The notes beneath the pieces are model-generated. The model was not told where the DNA came from. It did not search any database and was given only the letters and a program-made list of their open reading frames with translations. Shown here one piece after another: positions 6,370 through 8,155 of a DNA stretch of 8,155 nucleotides; the stretch's first letter is position 1; each line of letters starts with the position of its first letter. The DNA is taken from NCBI GenBank assembly GCA_003151375.1, contig PLXI01000143.1, forward strand, positions 1 through 8,155, written 5' to 3'. The position numbers were made by a program, and so were the translations under genes. This DNA comes from Hyphomicrobiales bacterium. Lineage in GTDB: Bacteria > Pseudomonadota > Alphaproteobacteria > Rhizobiales > Aestuariivirgaceae.

Positions 6370-7173
6370 ATGCGCCTTCACGTTCGCCATACGACACACT
6401 TTGAATATAACACCGCACTCGTTTATGCTGTGCAACGCTTTATGCTGACACCTCTCGGCTTTGCTTCGCAACGCGTAGAGAGTTGGAAAATCACAGCGCC
6501 TGGCATGGACAAAGCGCTGGCCTATAGCGACGGCTTTGGCAATAAAGTGCATCTGGCCAGTTTGGCCAATCATCAAGGCCCGATGGATGTGGTGGCAGAG
6601 GGTATTGTTGAAAGCAGCGATGCAGGTGGGTTGGTTAAGGGCATTGCTGAAATAGCGCCCCGCGCTGTCTATTTGCGACAGACACCAGTTACTGCGCCAA
6701 GTGAAGCCATGTTGAAATTGGCAACACCGGTGGCCACCAAAGACACGTTGCCATTCCTTCATCAATTGCTGAAACAGATCCACAAAAATGTGGAATATCG
6801 ACTGGGCACAACAGACAACCAAACCACCGCTGCCCAAGCTTTCGCCAATGGCAATGGCGTGTGCCAAGATCACACTCATATTTTTATCGGCATCACACGA
6901 GCGCTGCGACTTCCATCGCGTTATGTCACAGGTTATCTGGTGACCGGGGTTGGTGCGTCATCCACCGCCGCACATGCCTGGGCCGAAGTCTTTGTGCCGG
7001 ATTTAGGCTGGGTGGGCTTTGATGCCGCCAATGGCATCTGCCCCACCGATAATTATGTTCGTGTGGCAGCAGGCATTGACGCAGCCAGCGTAACACCGAT
7101 CAGAGGTTCGCGCCGAGGCGGAGTGGCAGAAACAATGACAGTTGAAGTTGTCGTTGAAATCGCCCAACAATAG
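6370..7173 (+). CDS. Transglutaminase-like cysteine protease family protein
   Basis: This 267-residue protein has the layout of the bacterial transglutaminase-like family (COG1305). An N-terminal beta domain begins MRLHVRHTTHFEYNTALVYA and includes SDGFGNKVHLASL. The papain-like core has an intact triad: Cys165 in NGVCQDHTH, His202 in AHAWAEVFV and Asp218 in GFDAANG. Members act as peptidases or amidases, or cross-link via Gln, and here the enzyme probably cleaves or modifies the product of the preceding ATP-grasp gene; that is inference from the conserved neighbourhood. The ATG at 6370 matches the family N-terminus and has GAGA shortly upstream. A GTG at 6361 in the same frame is a possible alternative. 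The gene begins 25 nt after the alpha-E gene. No signal peptide is seen, so it should be cytoplasmic. Confidence 0.92.
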   Translation: MRLHVRHTTHFEYNTALVYAVQRFMLTPLGFASQRVESWKITAPGMDKALAYSDGFGNKVHLASLANHQGPMDVVAEGIVESSDAGGLVKGIAEIAPRAVYLRQTPVTAPSEAMLKLATPVATKDTLPFLHQLLKQIHKNVEYRLGTTDNQTTAAQAFANGNGVCQDHTHIFIGITRALRLPSRYVTGYLVTGVGASSTAAHAWAEVFVPDLGWVGFDAANGICPTDNYVRVAAGIDAASVTPIRGSRRGGVAETMTVEVVVEIAQQ

Positions 7174-7227
7174 TAAATTGCCTGCCACGTCTTTGCCAGA
7201 GCCGTTGAGGCGTTTTTGGAGCTGTGA

Positions 7228-8112
7228 ATGGGCGAAGCAGAAAAACGCGTAAGGGAACTTACGATTTGGAAGGGTGATGTCATTTTGCAACCGCTGAAAG
7301 GCGGGGTGAGCAACGCCAGTTTCAGCGTTCAAGACTCTACCGGAAAATATGTGGCGCGCGTCGGCGTGGATTATCCATTCCACCAGGTCTCGCGCGCCCG
7401 CGAAGCAATTGCCGCACGCGCGGCTTTTGATGTGGGCCTATCACCTGAGGTTATTCATACTGAAATGGGTTTAATGGTGATTCGCTATATCGATGCCCAT
7501 ACCTGTACCGAAAATGATGTGCGCGAAAACTCTGGGGCCTGTGTGTCATTGATCCAACAGTGTCACCGCGAGATGGGCCGGCGGGTGAATGGACAGGGCG
7601 CCATATTCTGGGTGTTTCAAATTTTACGCGACTATGCTGCGACATTGCACGGTGCTGGGCACTCTCGCGCACCGGAAATTCCGCGTTGGATGAAGATTGT
7701 GGCCTCGCTTGAAGCTGCGCAAGTTCCAATGCCAATTATTTTTGGCCATCATGACTTGTTGCCGACAAACTTTATGGATGACGGGAAAAGACTTTGGCTG
7801 ATTGACTGGGAATATGGTGCTTTTGGAACACCGATGTTCGATCTGGCCAATATTGCTGCTGCCAATTTATTCGATGATAAGCTCGAAGAAAATATGTTGC
7901 GGCAATATTTTGGGCGTTCGCCAGATTTTGCGTTAAGCCGCGCTTATTGCGCCATGAAAGTTGCTGCCGCTTTGCGCGAGGCCATGTGGGGTATGGTCTC
8001 GGAACTCTACTTGAATGCGCCGGGGGTGGACTATGTGGCTTATGCCACAGAACATCTCGGACGTTTTGAAACGATACTCAAGGACTATGAAATAAGGTTT
8101 GAATCTTTATGA
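7228..8112 (+). CDS. Choline kinase-like / aminoglycoside phosphotransferase family protein
   Basis: This 294-residue protein has the protein kinase-like fold of the choline/ethanolamine kinase and APH group. A nucleotide-binding segment, PLKGGVSNASF (22-32), is followed by YVARVG (41-46). The catalytic loop GHHDLLPTN (173-181) has Asp176 as the likely base and Asn181 as a metal ligand. The metal-binding motif is LIDWEYGAFGTPMFDLANI (191-209) with Asp193. The HHDLLPTN form resembles choline kinases more than antibiotic kinases. The substrate is therefore probably a small alcohol or amino alcohol, but it cannot be fixed from sequence. The ATG at 7228 follows GGAG by six bases. The gene begins 54 nt after the transglutaminase gene, a stretch in which I see no clear terminator. 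Its stop overlaps the next start (ATGA), so it is coupled to the following oxidoreductase gene. Confidence 0.87.
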   Translation: MGEAEKRVRELTIWKGDVILQPLKGGVSNASFSVQDSTGKYVARVGVDYPFHQVSRAREAIAARAAFDVGLSPEVIHTEMGLMVIRYIDAHTCTENDVRENSGACVSLIQQCHREMGRRVNGQGAIFWVFQILRDYAATLHGAGHSRAPEIPRWMKIVASLEAAQVPMPIIFGHHDLLPTNFMDDGKRLWLIDWEYGAFGTPMFDLANIAAANLFDDKLEENMLRQYFGRSPDFALSRAYCAMKVAAALREAMWGMVSELYLNAPGVDYVAYATEHLGRFETILKDYEIRFESL

Positions 8113-8155
8113 CTAATGCATTTCCCGCCCATGCGGATGTTGTCGTGATTGGTAA
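8109..8155 (+). CDS. Probable FAD-dependent oxidoreductase, first residues only (cut by window edge)
   Basis: Only 15 codons are visible: MTNAFPAHADVVVIG. The VVVIG segment is the first beta strand and start of the glycine-rich loop of a Rossmann dinucleotide-binding fold. The HADVVVIG opening resembles FAD-dependent oxidoreductases of the dimethylglycine/sarcosine dehydrogenase group, some of which carry a GcvT domain. That precise assignment is a guess from very little sequence. The ATG at 8109 overlaps the stop of the upstream kinase-like gene, so the two are probably co-translated and functionally linked. Confidence 0.6.
   Translation, partial: MTNAFPAHADVVVIG

Noticed and set aside
6316..6879. 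Minus-strand open frame of 187 codons inside the transglutaminase gene
   Set aside because: Shadow frame with no recognisable features; the plus strand has an intact catalytic triad and family ends.

Overview
This window most likely comes from an alphaproteobacterium, probably of the order Hyphomicrobiales (Rhizobiales). The evidence is the imuA-imuB-dnaE2 mutasome operon, a LexA box of the alphaproteobacterial GTTC-N7-GTTC type, and rhizobial-style protein sequences. Base composition looks moderate, near 50% GC by eye.

Left part (1-3229, minus strand): an SOS-controlled translesion-synthesis operon. It reads leftwards from a well-formed promoter (TTGACA, 17 bp, TTATCT) whose spacer contains a perfect LexA box. 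The first gene is the highlight. It is one continuous reading frame joining an endonuclease III-like DNA glycosylase module (HhH-GPD, catalytic Lys and Asp, four-cysteine Fe-S loop) to the RecA-like ImuA module. ImuB, an inactive Y-family polymerase homologue, follows with a 65-nt overlap. Then comes the start of DnaE2 (ATGA overlap with imuB), which is cut off by the window edge. A base-excision enzyme is thus fused to a component of the error-prone polymerase complex. The predicted transcript would begin at or next to the fusion gene's ATG.

Middle (about 3285-3984): mostly non-coding. It holds the decayed C-terminal end of a tyrosine recombinase gene (minus strand, with an in-frame nonsense codon and a lost box-II histidine) directly upstream of the SOS promoter. 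Beyond it lie a doubtful small reading frame with a strong Shine-Dalgarno sequence and a 15-bp palindrome upstream of the rightward operon.

Right part (3985-8155, plus strand): a tightly packed operon encoding a circularly permuted ATP-grasp protein, an alpha-E (DUF403) protein and a transglutaminase-like cysteine protease. These three are a known conserved cluster thought to make and process a peptide-like product. They are followed by a choline kinase-like phosphotransferase whose stop codon overlaps the start of a probable FAD-dependent oxidoreductase, truncated by the window edge. The proteasome-like Anbu peptidase that often accompanies the three-gene cluster is not seen.
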